From assembly GCA_003144015.1 (NCBI GenBank), contig QFWS01000002.1:62001-126000 (forward strand): DNA of 64,000 bases, read 5' to 3'. Both the position numbers and the translations under genes were made by a program. Source of the stretch: Flavobacteriaceae bacterium LYZ1037. Its GTDB lineage: Bacteria > Bacteroidota > Bacteroidia > Flavobacteriales > Flavobacteriaceae. The notes under the pieces were generated by a model. That model worked only from the letters and a program-made list of their open reading frames with translations, did not search any database and was not told the DNA's origin. The stretch's first letter is position 1. The number at the start of each line of letters is the position of its first letter. Shown here in pieces: positions 28,769 to 38,117 of this stretch.

Positions 28769-31700
28769 TTATTCTTGATTTTTCTGATTAACGGCTTCTG
28801 GAACTCCTGTTACTTTTTCTTGCAACCATTGAAAAACTACAAATAAAACAGGAATAACAAACACACCAATAATGGTTCCAATTAGTAAACCACCAACAGC
28901 ACCTGTTCCAATGGAATTGTTTCCAGCTGCACCAACACCTCTAGCAATTACTAATGGAGTTAATCCTAAAATAAAGGCAAAAGAAGTCATTAAAATTGGT
29001 CTTAAACGCACTTTGGCACCATCGATAGCAGCTTCTACTAAGGACAAGCCATGATGTCGTCTTTGAACGGCAAACTCTACAATTAATATGGCATTCTTAG
29101 CCAAAAGACCAATAAGCATAATTAAAGCAATTTGGAAATAAATATTATTTTCCAAACCTGTAAAATAGGTTGTAGCATAAGCACCAGCAACACCAATAGG
29201 TAATGAGAAAATAATAGAAAGTGGTAATAGGTAACTTTCGTATTGTGCAGAAAGTAAGAAATACACAAACAGGATACTAATTAAAAATATAATGGTTGAT
29301 TGTCCTGCTGAAGCAATTTCTTCACGAGTAATTCCTGAATAAGCTACTTGATAGCCTTCTGGTAAACTTGTTTCTGCCAACTCATTAATTGTTTTAATAG
29401 CATCTCCAGAACTAAATCCAGGTGTTGCCGCACCATTTACAGTAACCGCATTAAATAAGTTGAATCTGTTTACGGTTTGTGGTCCATATACACGATTGAA
29501 AGAAACGTATTGTGAAATAGGCGTCATCTCGCCACTTGGTGTTTTAACCATCATGCTGTTTAAGCTAGCCTCGTCTGTTCTATCTTCTGGTAAGGTTTGA
29601 ATAAACACACGGAATTGTTTACCAAAACGGCTAAAATCGGCTACATAATTTCCACCAATATACCCTTGTAATGCTGATAAAATAGCGCTTGTTGAAACCC
29701 CAGCTTCTTTAGCTCTTTCCACATTGATATTTAATTCCAATTGTGGGAAATTGGTGCTAAAGGAATTAGAAGCATAAGCAATCTCGGGTTGTTGATTTAA
29801 TAGTCTTACAAAATCGGTTGCTGTGGCATCTAACTCTGTTAAAGGTCTGGCGCTTCTATCTAATAAACGCATTTCAAAACCATCTGCACTACCAAAACCT
29901 GGTACACTTGGAGGTGTGAAAAAGATAATATTCGCATCAGGAATCATGGCAGCTTTTTGAAATAATTGTCCAATAATACCGTTAACAGATTCTGCTTCAG
30001 TATCCCTTTCGTCCCAAGAATCAAGTATAATAAAGCCCATTGCGTTAGAGCTTCCTTCTCCAGAGAAAAAGTTTCTACCACTAATAAATGAAGCCCCTTG
30101 AATCCCTTCAATGTCTTTAATCATCTCGTATAAGTTATTATTAACTTGATACGAACGATCTTGTGAAGCACCGGGAGGTAATTCGGCATTCATAAAAATA
30201 ACACCTCTATCTTCTGAAGGTACAAATCCTGTTGGAATGACTTTATTGGCTGTAATAATTCCAAAAACGCTTACGCCTAAAATAGCAAGCGTAACCCATT
30301 TATGTTTTATTAAAAAACCTAAAGATTTTGTGTACTTTTCTGTAGTTGCATTAAACGCTGTGTTAAACGCTGCATAGAAACGTTGTAATAACGATTTCTT
30401 TTTATGTTCATGCTCGTTATGTGGTTTTAAGAAAATAGCACATAATGCTGGTGTTAAGGTTAAAGCGTTTAAGGCTGAAATAAAAATGGCAATCATTAAA
30501 GTGACTCCAAACTGCTCGTAAAACACACCTGAAGGTCCTTTGATAAATGTAATAGGGATAAACACTGCCATCATAACCAAAGTAATAGACACAATGGCTC
30601 CACTAATTTCACTCATGGCCGAAATTGATGCTTTTTTGGCATCTTTATAACCTCCTTCCAATTTGGCATGCACGGCTTCTACCACTACAATAGCATCATC
30701 GACCACAATACCAATGGCGAGAATTAATGCGAATAGCGTTAATAAGTTGATAGAGTAGCCTAGCACATTTAAGAAAAAGAAGGTACCAATAATGGATACT
30801 GGAACTGCAATTGCAGGAATAAGCGTAGATTTAAAATCTTGTAAAAAGATAAAGACTACAATAAAAACCAGTAAAAAAGCTTCTAATAAGGTATGTAATA
30901 CTTTTTCTATGGAAGCTGTTAAGAATTTATTGGTATCATAATTTACCAAATAATCTACACCTTCTGGGAAATCTTTTTTAAGTTCATCTAATTTGGTATA
31001 GATGTTTTCAATAATTTCTTGTGCATTAGAACCTGGTGTTTGAAAGACTCCAAAGTTAACAGCTGGATTTCCTTTCGTTCTGGAAACCGATGAATATGAA
31101 AAGGCATCTAACTCGACTGTTGCAACATCTTTAACACGTAAAAATTGTCCATCACCAAGCGCTTTTATTACGATATCTTCATAATCTTTGGCTTCTTTAT
31201 AACGACCTTTATATTTAATAACATATTCAAAAGCTTCTCCACTATTTTGACCTAAAGATCCGGCAGCTGCTTCTAAACTTTGTTCGTTTATAGCCTGTGT
31301 AACATCTCTTGGTTCAATTTTATATGCGGCCATTTTATCTGGATCTAACCACACACGCATGGAGTAATCTTTAGCACCAAAAACATTAACTGCACCAACA
31401 CCATTGATACGTTGTAATTCTGGTTTGATGTTAATGTTTAAATAGTTTTGAATAAAAGTATCATCATATTCTGGGTTTGTGGAATAGATAGCTGCATATA
31501 ATAAGGCAGAGTTTTGTTGTTTTTGAGTAACAACACCAGCACGAATAACTTCGGAAGGTAACAGCGCATTTGCTCTCGCGACTCTATTTTGTACGTTTAC
31601 TGCTGCTATATCTGCATCATAACCTTGTTCAAAAAATACTTGAATGGAAGCACTCCCAGAATTACTTGCTGTTGAAGTAATATAAGTCATTCCTTCAACA

Positions 31701-31912
31701 CCATTAATTTGTTCTTCTATAGGAACAATAACACTCTCCAAAATAGTTTCGGCATTAGCTCCAGGATACGAGGCGTTAACTTGTACTGTTGGTGGCGCAA
31801 TATCTGGATATTGTGTCACTGGTAATTGTGTGAGACCTAATACACCTAAGATAACTATGATTATGGATATTACTGTAGATAATACAGGTCTTTCAATAAA
31901 TTTTTGTAACAT
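28769..31912 (-). CDS. RND multidrug efflux pump, HAE1 family (AcrB-like)
   Basis: 1047 residues, the full length of AcrB-type pumps. It starts MLQKFIERPVLSTVISIII and has two periplasmic porter halves and twelve membrane helices. The proton-relay pair is in AIGIVVDDAIVVVEAVHAKL (helix 4), and NRVARANALLPSEVIRAGV, FIPITFIKGPSGVFYEQFGV and GLLAKNAILIVEFAVQRR are conserved. It exports hydrophobic drugs and bile-salt-like compounds using the proton gradient. It lies between the adaptor gene (8-base gap) and the outer-membrane factor (6-base gap). Confidence 0.95.
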   Translation of the reverse strand: MLQKFIERPVLSTVISIIIVILGVLGLTQLPVTQYPDIAPPTVQVNASYPGANAETILESVIVPIEEQINGVEGMTYITSTASNSGSASIQVFFEQGYDADIAAVNVQNRVARANALLPSEVIRAGVVTQKQQNSALLYAAIYSTNPEYDDTFIQNYLNINIKPELQRINGVGAVNVFGAKDYSMRVWLDPDKMAAYKIEPRDVTQAINEQSLEAAAGSLGQNSGEAFEYVIKYKGRYKEAKDYEDIVIKALGDGQFLRVKDVATVELDAFSYSSVSRTKGNPAVNFGVFQTPGSNAQEIIENIYTKLDELKKDFPEGVDYLVNYDTNKFLTASIEKVLHTLLEAFLLVFIVVFIFLQDFKSTLIPAIAVPVSIIGTFFFLNVLGYSINLLTLFALILAIGIVVDDAIVVVEAVHAKLEGGYKDAKKASISAMSEISGAIVSITLVMMAVFIPITFIKGPSGVFYEQFGVTLMIAIFISALNALTLTPALCAIFLKPHNEHEHKKKSLLQRFYAAFNTAFNATTEKYTKSLGFLIKHKWVTLAILGVSVFGIITANKVIPTGFVPSEDRGVIFMNAELPPGASQDRSYQVNNNLYEMIKDIEGIQGASFISGRNFFSGEGSSNAMGFIILDSWDERDTEAESVNGIIGQLFQKAAMIPDANIIFFTPPSVPGFGSADGFEMRLLDRSARPLTELDATATDFVRLLNQQPEIAYASNSFSTNFPQLELNINVERAKEAGVSTSAILSALQGYIGGNYVADFSRFGKQFRVFIQTLPEDRTDEASLNSMMVKTPSGEMTPISQYVSFNRVYGPQTVNRFNLFNAVTVNGAATPGFSSGDAIKTINELAETSLPEGYQVAYSGITREEIASAGQSTIIFLISILFVYFLLSAQYESYLLPLSIIFSLPIGVAGAYATTYFTGLENNIYFQIALIMLIGLLAKNAILIVEFAVQRRHHGLSLVEAAIDGAKVRLRPILMTSFAFILGLTPLVIARGVGAAGNNSIGTGAVGGLLIGTIIGVFVIPVLFVVFQWLQEKVTGVPEAVNQKNQE

Positions 31913-31920
31913 AATAAGGC

Positions 31921-33039
31921 TTATTTAAAAATAGTCTCGAAAGAATTTATAATACTATCCATTGATTTTTCAATAGGCTTAATTTTGCTTCCAGAACTTA
32001 CTTTATTTAGTCCTTTTGCTAAAATAGTTTCACCAACTTCGATGCCTTTTTCAATAATGTATAAACGATTGGCATCTTTTAAAATCGTAATAGGTTTATC
32101 TATTAAAGAATCGCCTATAACTTTATAAACAAAGACTTTTCCTTGTCTTTCAAATGTTGACTCTGCAGGAATAACCATAACGTCTTCAAAAGTTCTAGGT
32201 ACAAGTATAGTTCCGCTACTACCATTTCTAAGTAAACCTTTTTTATTATCAAATTTTGCTCTAAATGTGATGGTTCCAGTTTGGGTATTAATATCACCAG
32301 TTATGGTTTCAATTTTCCCAGAGTCTTCAAATAGTTCTCCGTTTGCAAGTCGTAATTTAACTTCTGGAAATTTTTCTATTTTTTCTTTGGCTGTTTCGCC
32401 TTTAGCTTCTTCCATAAAAGTGATAAACTCTTTCTCATTCATTGAAAAATAAGCGTAAACCTCATCAATTGAAGACACATTTGTTAACGGCTGTTGATCT
32501 TGTGCACTTACTAAAGCTCCCTTTCTATAATTAATAGAACCTACAACACCATCTACGGGACTTTTTATATTTGCATAATCAATATTAGCCGCTACACTGT
32601 TATATGCACTTTGAGCTTGAGCTAGTTTAGCATTTGCTGTTTCTAGTTGTACATTACTTATAATGTTTTTTTCTACTAAAGGTTTTAATTTATCTACCTC
32701 AACTTGAGCTGCGTTTACATTGGCTTTTGCAGCATTGGCATCCTGACTTAAAGATTGTGTTTCCAACCTAAATAAAGATTGTCCTTGCTTAACAACCTGC
32801 CCTTCTGTAACTAGTACTTCTTTAATATATCCAGATACTTTTGGACGTACTTGACTGTTTACTTTTCCTTCAATACTTGTTGGAAAATTTTTATGAGTTG
32901 TGACATCTTGTTTAACAACTTTTACAACAGGATAAGGTAAAATAGGTGCTGCTTTTTGCTCTTCTTGTTTATTTCCACAGCTAAATAGGAATATAATCAT
33001 AGCACAAGAGGCTAAAATATTATAAGTGTTTTTTTTCAT
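31921..33039 (-). CDS. RND efflux periplasmic adaptor (AcrA-like lipoprotein)
   Basis: 372 residues. The lipoprotein signal ends IIFLFSC (Cys22). The family order is complete: lipoyl-like half (GYIKEVLVTEGQVVKQGQSL), alpha hairpin (about 95-150, LSQDANAAKANVNAAQVEVD), second lipoyl half (IKSPVDGVVGSINYRKGALV), beta-barrel and membrane-proximal domain. It links the pump to the outer-membrane factor. It starts one base after the stop of the GbsR-type regulator, so it is tightly coupled. Confidence 0.93.
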   Translation of the reverse strand: MKKNTYNILASCAMIIFLFSCGNKQEEQKAAPILPYPVVKVVKQDVTTHKNFPTSIEGKVNSQVRPKVSGYIKEVLVTEGQVVKQGQSLFRLETQSLSQDANAAKANVNAAQVEVDKLKPLVEKNIISNVQLETANAKLAQAQSAYNSVAANIDYANIKSPVDGVVGSINYRKGALVSAQDQQPLTNVSSIDEVYAYFSMNEKEFITFMEEAKGETAKEKIEKFPEVKLRLANGELFEDSGKIETITGDINTQTGTITFRAKFDNKKGLLRNGSSGTILVPRTFEDVMVIPAESTFERQGKVFVYKVIGDSLIDKPITILKDANRLYIIEKGIEVGETILAKGLNKVSSGSKIKPIEKSMDSIINSFETIFK

Positions 33040-33040
33040 A

Positions 33041-33550
33041 TTAAGGTTTCGTTTGTAGTTTCATAGCTGCCACTTTCTCTTTTAATTGAGTCATAGATGC
33101 CATAGCTAAATTTAAAAAATTTATATAGTTTTCGTGATAGGTTAAATCGAATTGTAAATCGTTTGTAGTAGTCTCTAAACTATTAATCTGAAGTTTGTAA
33201 TCGGTCATTTCTTCATGTAGCTCTTTTTCCGATTCCCACTCTAATATCATGTGATCGATACTTTGCATTAACGTATCTGAATTTATCACAAAATATTTTT
33301 TACGATCTCCTGTTTTAGTGAAATATGTAATTTTATTTAAATCTTGTAAATGATTAAGATGTGTTGAAATAGTGCTTTTACTAGCACATAGAATGCTAAC
33401 CATTTCTTCGAAAGTGGTCCCTTTTTTACCTGTAAGGATAATATAAGACAGAATACGAGCTGCCACAGGAGCTAACTGTTCCCTGTTTTCTAAGTGCACC
33501 CCAAGCTTTTCAACTAAGCTCATTTTCTGTTTGCAGATGTTTTCTTTCAT
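33041..33550 (-). CDS. GbsR/MarR-family transcriptional regulator
   Basis: 169 residues. A winged helix-turn-helix at about 25-100 (ILSYIILTGKKGTTFEEMVS, LCASKSTISTHLNHLQDL, TYFTKTGDRKKYFVI) is followed by a helical dimerisation tail of about 65 residues. This is the GbsR-type regulator often found first in flavobacterial efflux operons. The palindrome at 33606-33627 is the likely self-operator. The downstream adaptor gene begins one base after its stop. Confidence 0.87.
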   Translation of the reverse strand: MKENICKQKMSLVEKLGVHLENREQLAPVAARILSYIILTGKKGTTFEEMVSILCASKSTISTHLNHLQDLNKITYFTKTGDRKKYFVINSDTLMQSIDHMILEWESEKELHEEMTDYKLQINSLETTTNDLQFDLTYHENYINFLNLAMASMTQLKEKVAAMKLQTKP

Positions 33551-33591
33551 TTTATTTAATCTGAATACTATTTATTTTAATAGAATCTGTG

Positions 33592-33599
33592 CAAATATA
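33592..33599 (-). promoter_or_regulatory. -7 box of the efflux operon
   Basis: TATATTTG on the minus strand, about 45 bases before the regulator ATG at 33550. The adjacent palindrome occupies the place where the -33 element would be. Confidence 0.6.
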
Positions 33600-33605
33600 A
33601 ATATA

Positions 33606-33627
33606 TAGTTCGGTTTGAACCGAACTA
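33606..33627. promoter_or_regulatory. Operator palindrome of the RND efflux operon
   Basis: Ten-base arms TAGTTCGGTT and AACCGAACTA are exact inverted repeats around a central TG. The palindrome lies 6 bases upstream of the -7 box and covers the -33 region, the expected place for a repressor of the GbsR/MarR class. Confidence 0.75.
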
Positions 33628-33651
33628 AACGAAGTTAAAAGATTGTTAAAT

Positions 33652-33682
33652 AAAAAAGCCGATGAAATTCATCGGCTTTTTT
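33652..33682 (-). terminator. Terminator of pheS
   Basis: GCCGATG pairs with CATCGGC around AAATT, flanked by six A and six T residues. It lies directly after the pheS stop (33699) on the minus strand; being symmetric, it could act in both directions. Confidence 0.82.
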
Positions 33683-33698
33683 ATTATAAAAGTACTTT

Positions 33699-34718
33699 TT
33701 ATAAAGCAGATTTAAACTGCTCTAAGAAACGCACATCGTTTTCGCTTAGTAATCTAATATCGTTTATTTGATGTAATAACATAGCTATTCTATCTATTCC
33801 TACACCAAAAGCAAAGCCTGTATATTCTTTAGGATCAATTTTGCAGTTCTCTAATACGTTTGGATCTACCATTCCACAACCGCCTATTTCTAACCAACCT
33901 GTTCCTTTAGTAATCTTGTAATCGGATTCGGTTTCAAGTCCCCAATACACATCTATTTCTGCACTTGGTTCTGTAAATGGAAAATATGAAGGACGCAATC
34001 TTATTTTTGATTTCCCAAACATTTCAGTTGTGAAATACTGTAAGGTTTGTTTTAGGTCTGCAAAACTCACGTCTTTATCAATGTACAAACCTTCTACTTG
34101 ATGGAAAAAACAATGAGAACGAGCAGAAATAGCTTCGTTTCGATAGACTCTTCCAGGAGAAATAGTTCTTATTGGTGGTTTGTTGTTTTCCATATAACGT
34201 ACTTGTACCGAACTGGTATGTGTACGTAATAAAATATCTGGATTGGTTTGTATAAAAAACGTATCCTGCATATCTCTTGCCGGATGATATTCTGGTAAAT
34301 TTAAGGCAGTAAAATTATGCCAATCGTCTTCAATTTCTGGACCTTCACTTACATTAAAACCTATACGAGAGAAGATATCAATGATTTGGTTTTTTACGAT
34401 AGATATTGGATGTCTGGCACCAATTTCAATAGGCTCTCCTGGACGAGATAAATCGCCATAAACCCCTTTAACCTCCTCTTTACTTTCCAGTTCTTCCTTT
34501 AAGGAAGCAACTTTATCTTCTGCTGTTTTTTTAAGGGCATTAATAACCTGTCCAAATTCTTTTTTCTGGTCGTTAGCTACATTTTTAAACTCTTTAAAAT
34601 AGTCGTTAAGGAGTCCTTTTTTCCCTAAATATTTAATTCGGAAAGCTTCAACGTCTTCTTTAGATTTTGCTTGGAAAACTTCGGCTTCAGCAATTAATTC
34701 TTTAATCTTATCTATCAT
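33699..34718 (-). CDS. pheS: Phenylalanine--tRNA ligase alpha subunit
   Basis: 339 residues. The N-terminal coiled coil (about 1-90) binds tRNA. The class II catalytic core carries LNLPEYHPARDMQDTFFI, motif 2 (RVYRNEAISARSHCFFHQVE) and motif 3 (AFGVGIDRIAMLLH). It charges tRNA-Phe as an alpha2-beta2 tetramer. The beta subunit gene is not adjacent, which is usual in Bacteroidetes. A -7 box lies about 20 bases upstream. Confidence 0.96.
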   Translation of the reverse strand: MIDKIKELIAEAEVFQAKSKEDVEAFRIKYLGKKGLLNDYFKEFKNVANDQKKEFGQVINALKKTAEDKVASLKEELESKEEVKGVYGDLSRPGEPIEIGARHPISIVKNQIIDIFSRIGFNVSEGPEIEDDWHNFTALNLPEYHPARDMQDTFFIQTNPDILLRTHTSSVQVRYMENNKPPIRTISPGRVYRNEAISARSHCFFHQVEGLYIDKDVSFADLKQTLQYFTTEMFGKSKIRLRPSYFPFTEPSAEIDVYWGLETESDYKITKGTGWLEIGGCGMVDPNVLENCKIDPKEYTGFAFGVGIDRIAMLLHQINDIRLLSENDVRFLEQFKSAL

Positions 34719-34738
34719 GATATCTTTGAAAATGAGGG

Positions 34739-34746
34739 CAAATTTA
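34739..34746 (-). promoter_or_regulatory. -7 box upstream of pheS
   Basis: TAAATTTG on the minus strand, 21 bases before the ATG at 34718; no clear -33 element. Confidence 0.4.
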
Positions 34747-34793
34747 GTGAATTATGATGAAAAGTAAATTCCTATTACACATAAAACCTGAGT

Positions 34794-35150
34794 TTAGTCA
34801 ATATATTTAGTTTCCATAAAATAGCTTACAATAGCTTCTTTCATTAAAACGCTTTGCTCTCCTGCTTTTAAAGGTGGTAATTGTTCTTTAGTTGTATAAT
34901 GTGGCCAACCTTCGTCGTCAAAAAAATCAAATTCATAATACCCATAAGGCTCTAAAAGTCTACAAATGGCGATATGCATGAGGTCTAATTTATGATCTTT
35001 TTTAAATTTTCTATCTAATTGACCCAATTCTTGAACACCTATCAAATAGATGATTGCATCTAAATCTAAGGTGTCTCCATCTGCAAATTGATTGGATAGT
35101 TTAATGACAACTTGTTCCCAACGTTGTTTTAATTGTTCGTCTCTAGACAT
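34794..35150 (-). CDS. Conserved Bacteroidetes protein of unknown function
   Basis: 118 residues from the ATG at 35150; a GTG two codons upstream is possible but less likely. It is soluble and rather acidic, with LDLDAIIYLIGVQELGQLDR, LMHIAICRLLEPYGYYEFDF and WPHYTTKEQLPPLKAGEQSV. No known domain is recognised. It lies upstream of pheS on the same strand with a 75-base gap that holds a separate -7 box. Confidence 0.7.
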   Translation of the reverse strand: MSRDEQLKQRWEQVVIKLSNQFADGDTLDLDAIIYLIGVQELGQLDRKFKKDHKLDLMHIAICRLLEPYGYYEFDFFDDEGWPHYTTKEQLPPLKAGEQSVLMKEAIVSYFMETKYID

Positions 35151-35346
35151 ATTCACTTCCTGTAAAAACAGGAGTATTTTGGTTTAACTTAAAATATATT
35201 GTGCAAAGTTAAGTTATATTTAAACAAATAAATAATTTCCCTAAAGGGTTAAATTCTTTATTTTAGTTCCCGAAACAAGTTTTTTAAAATACGTTTTAAC
35301 GGAATTCTCGATAAGAATATTGAGAAATATTTTCTAATTACTATTT

Positions 35347-35874
35347 ATGGGTGTTATTGATATTGTTTTATTAGGCTTTTTATTACTTGGTCTGGTACGT
35401 GGGTTTTTAAAAGGTTTTTTTGTTGAAGTTGCTTCATTAGTTGCTTTAATTGCTGGAATTTATGGAGCCATTCATTTTAGTTATTATGCTGCAGAATTTC
35501 TTATGGAGAAAGTTGATTGGGACGAAAAAACCATTAATGTTGCAGCTTTTTCCATCACTTTTGTAGTGATTGTTTTAGTTATTTCTTTGGCTGGAAAAGC
35601 ATTAACTAAGCTGGCAGATTTTGCAGCATTAGGGATTTTAAATAAACTTTTAGGAGCTTTGTTTGGGGTTTTAAAAATAGCATTGATTTTAAGTGTGCTC
35701 CTTAATATCTTTGATAAATTGAATACAACCATTACATTTCTAGAAGAAGAACATACAGAAAATGCCATACTTTATGAACCTGTAAAATCTATTGTACCAT
35801 TAATTTTCCCGTTTGTAATAAAGGCTGAAGAACATGAGTTAAAGAAAGAAACAGAAACACAAGGAGAAATCTAA
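35347..35874 (+). CDS. CvpA-family membrane protein
   Basis: 175 residues with four membrane helices. The CvpA start VIDIVLLGFLLLGLVRGFLK is followed by FFVEVASLVALIAGIYGAIH, ITFVVIVLVISLAGKALTKL and LNKLLGALFGVLKIALILSV. CvpA is linked to colicin V secretion in E. coli and to envelope stress in other bacteria; its molecular role is unclear. Its end overlaps the convergent PepSY/diflavin gene by 4 bases. Confidence 0.87.
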   Translation: MGVIDIVLLGFLLLGLVRGFLKGFFVEVASLVALIAGIYGAIHFSYYAAEFLMEKVDWDEKTINVAAFSITFVVIVLVISLAGKALTKLADFAALGILNKLLGALFGVLKIALILSVLLNIFDKLNTTITFLEEEHTENAILYEPVKSIVPLIFPFVIKAEEHELKKETETQGEI

Positions 35875-38063
35875 TAGCAATCCATTTTTAATTGTTGGTT
35901 GCTTTGGTAAAAACGTAATGGTTTGTTATTAAAGTTTGAGCAAATATGCTCTAAAACACTCAAGACACCTTTTTGCATGGCTAAAGATCCACAAACCATG
36001 ATGACTCCTTTATTTTGAAGCGTTTCTGCTATAAATTGTGCATCTTTAAATAACATGTCCTGTACATAGTTTTTGTCTGCTTCTTGCGAATAGGCTAACT
36101 GTAATTTTTTTAATTTATTTTCTGAAACATACTCTTGAACTTGTTCTTTATAGAGATTAAAAGATTCTATTGTTCTTAAACCAAAATATAAATGGGTTTC
36201 TATATGCTTTTTGTTTTCATGTAACATGCCTAAAAACGGACCTATTCCAGTTCCATTAGCAACCATGATAACGCGAGAGGCTTTTTTAGGGAAATAAAAC
36301 GAGCTGTTCTTAATAATTCTAGCTTTAAAATTTGTTTGTAACTTCAGGTTGTTCAAGAAGTTGGACCCCAAACCACGATCAAAATATTTTACACTTAGTT
36401 GAATATTTCCGTTAATTTTGCCAATAGAGTATAACCGTTCACGATAGTCTTTATTGGGGTAGACGGCTAGTAAATCTCCAGATTTAAAACGAAGGGTTTT
36501 TTTAGGTTTCAAGTTTATTAAAAATGTGTTATCTGGATTCTTAGCAACATCTGTTCTATTTATAACCTTTAATTTATTAGATAGTTTTGGTTTTACAACT
36601 AATGTTTCTTTTGGAATTTGTATTTGCAATCCTGCTTTTTTACTCCATTGTTGTACCCATTGATCAAAGGCTTCAACAGATTTGTCGTTAATAGTAAATG
36701 GCGCCAAAGTTTGTTTGAAATAATTGGTTAATGCTTGGTCCACATTAAAAGCAAACTGGCAAAAATCAGGATAAGATAACGACCCAAAACCTACAACCGA
36801 AAAAGAGATGTTTTGCGTTTGCTTATTTTCTTTAAGTAGCTTTAAAAATTTATTAGCATTAGTTGGGGCTTCACCTTGACCATAAGTAGCAGTAAGAACA
36901 ATAATATGTTCTGCTGTTCTATAAGTAGAATAACTATTAAGCTCTGAAATAAAAACGGTTTCTCCAACCTGAATGATCTGTTTGTATAAGCCATTCGCAA
37001 AAGGAATGGTGCTTCCGTTTTCTGAACCAACAAGAATAATATATTTTGCTTGATCTTTCTGGAATTTATTTTTGAGTTTTGTTTTTCTGCGTTTCAAGGT
37101 CATGGCAAAACCTGAGTAAATAAAAAATAGAATATTTACACTTGCAATGGCTAAAATAAGTGACCATAAAATACTGCCTTTTCCTGTATGAAGATTTAAA
37201 CTTAAATTTGAGAAAAAACTGACTAAAGGATAATCGATTTCACTTAAAACGTCTCCTGTATATTGGTTTACAATTAGTTCTTTATCTTTTAATGCAATGG
37301 TGAAATAATCTTCAACATCTTCTGAAAAAGGGAATTCTACGGACTTAACTTGAGATAGTAGAATGTTTTTGAAAGCCACAAAATCTTTAGTGTTAATTTT
37401 TGGTGTTTCTTGTATGGTATTAAAATCTATAACATGAGATGTTTTGAATTTTGGTAGCAGATTAAATTTTTCTACCGATAAATAAACACCAGTTATTGTT
37501 ATAATAATTATTGGAATTAAAGATAAGCGTCCAAGAACCACATGCCAATATTGATTGAAATTTTCATTGACAATTTTTGAAAATACTTTTTTAAAACTGC
37601 CTTGACGTTTAATAATTAATACAGAACCTGAAACTGCAATTAAGAATAATAACAGAGAAGATAGGCCAACAAAAAAACGTCCGACACCTTTTAAAAATAA
37701 CGATCTGTGTAAATTGGTTGTAAATTGAAAAAACCTGGAAGGCTCTATTTTATTTCCAATAAAAGCCCCAGTTTTTGGATTAAAATAGCCATTTAAACTG
37801 TTCCCTTCGTTGGTAATTACTGAAGCAGATACAAACTGGTTGACATCGATATCTAAATGAATTATTTCCGGATAGTTTTCTTTTAATACGTGGATTGTTT
37901 CTGCTAAGGTTATGGTATTAAAATCGGCTGTTTTGTATGGTTGGATTTGTTCAGCAATAGGTTGAAATGCCAAAATAAATCCAGTTATAGATGCTAATAG
38001 AATAAAAACAAAAGAAGATACAGCCAATGCAAGATGACTGTATCTCCATATTGAAATGGTCAT
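35871..38063 (-). CDS. PepSY membrane domain fused to a flavodoxin/FNR diflavin reductase
   Basis: 730 residues with three parts. Residues 1-325 are a PepSY_TM-type region with four membrane helices. Histidines at 10, 119, 174 and 292 lie at helix ends, like the heme-b ligands of FoxB-type ferri-siderophore reductases. Residues 340-475 are a flavodoxin domain (YIILVGSENGSTIPFANGL, TATYGQGEAPTNANKF). Residues 498-730 are an FNR-like FAD/NADPH domain (RERLYSIGKI, VANGTGIGPFLGML, VCGSLAMQKGVLSVL). The likely path is NADPH, FAD, FMN, membrane heme, then a periplasmic acceptor. The acceptor is unknown; iron or heme is inferred from the neighbours. It lies downstream of the DUF2271 gene. Confidence 0.85.
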   Translation of the reverse strand: MTISIWRYSHLALAVSSFVFILLASITGFILAFQPIAEQIQPYKTADFNTITLAETIHVLKENYPEIIHLDIDVNQFVSASVITNEGNSLNGYFNPKTGAFIGNKIEPSRFFQFTTNLHRSLFLKGVGRFFVGLSSLLLFLIAVSGSVLIIKRQGSFKKVFSKIVNENFNQYWHVVLGRLSLIPIIIITITGVYLSVEKFNLLPKFKTSHVIDFNTIQETPKINTKDFVAFKNILLSQVKSVEFPFSEDVEDYFTIALKDKELIVNQYTGDVLSEIDYPLVSFFSNLSLNLHTGKGSILWSLILAIASVNILFFIYSGFAMTLKRRKTKLKNKFQKDQAKYIILVGSENGSTIPFANGLYKQIIQVGETVFISELNSYSTYRTAEHIIVLTATYGQGEAPTNANKFLKLLKENKQTQNISFSVVGFGSLSYPDFCQFAFNVDQALTNYFKQTLAPFTINDKSVEAFDQWVQQWSKKAGLQIQIPKETLVVKPKLSNKLKVINRTDVAKNPDNTFLINLKPKKTLRFKSGDLLAVYPNKDYRERLYSIGKINGNIQLSVKYFDRGLGSNFLNNLKLQTNFKARIIKNSSFYFPKKASRVIMVANGTGIGPFLGMLHENKKHIETHLYFGLRTIESFNLYKEQVQEYVSENKLKKLQLAYSQEADKNYVQDMLFKDAQFIAETLQNKGVIMVCGSLAMQKGVLSVLEHICSNFNNKPLRFYQSNQQLKMDCY

Positions 38064-38086
38064 GTTTTATTAAATTTTATTCAGTA

Positions 38087-38094
38087 CAAAACTA
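38087..38094 (-). promoter_or_regulatory. Possible -7 box before the PepSY/diflavin gene
   Basis: TAGTTTTG on the minus strand about 25 bases before the ATG at 38063. It may give independent expression, although the gap to the DUF2271 gene is only 54 bases and co-transcription is equally likely. Confidence 0.3.
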
Positions 38095-38117
38095 ATACAT
38101 CTTGCAGGTTATTAATT

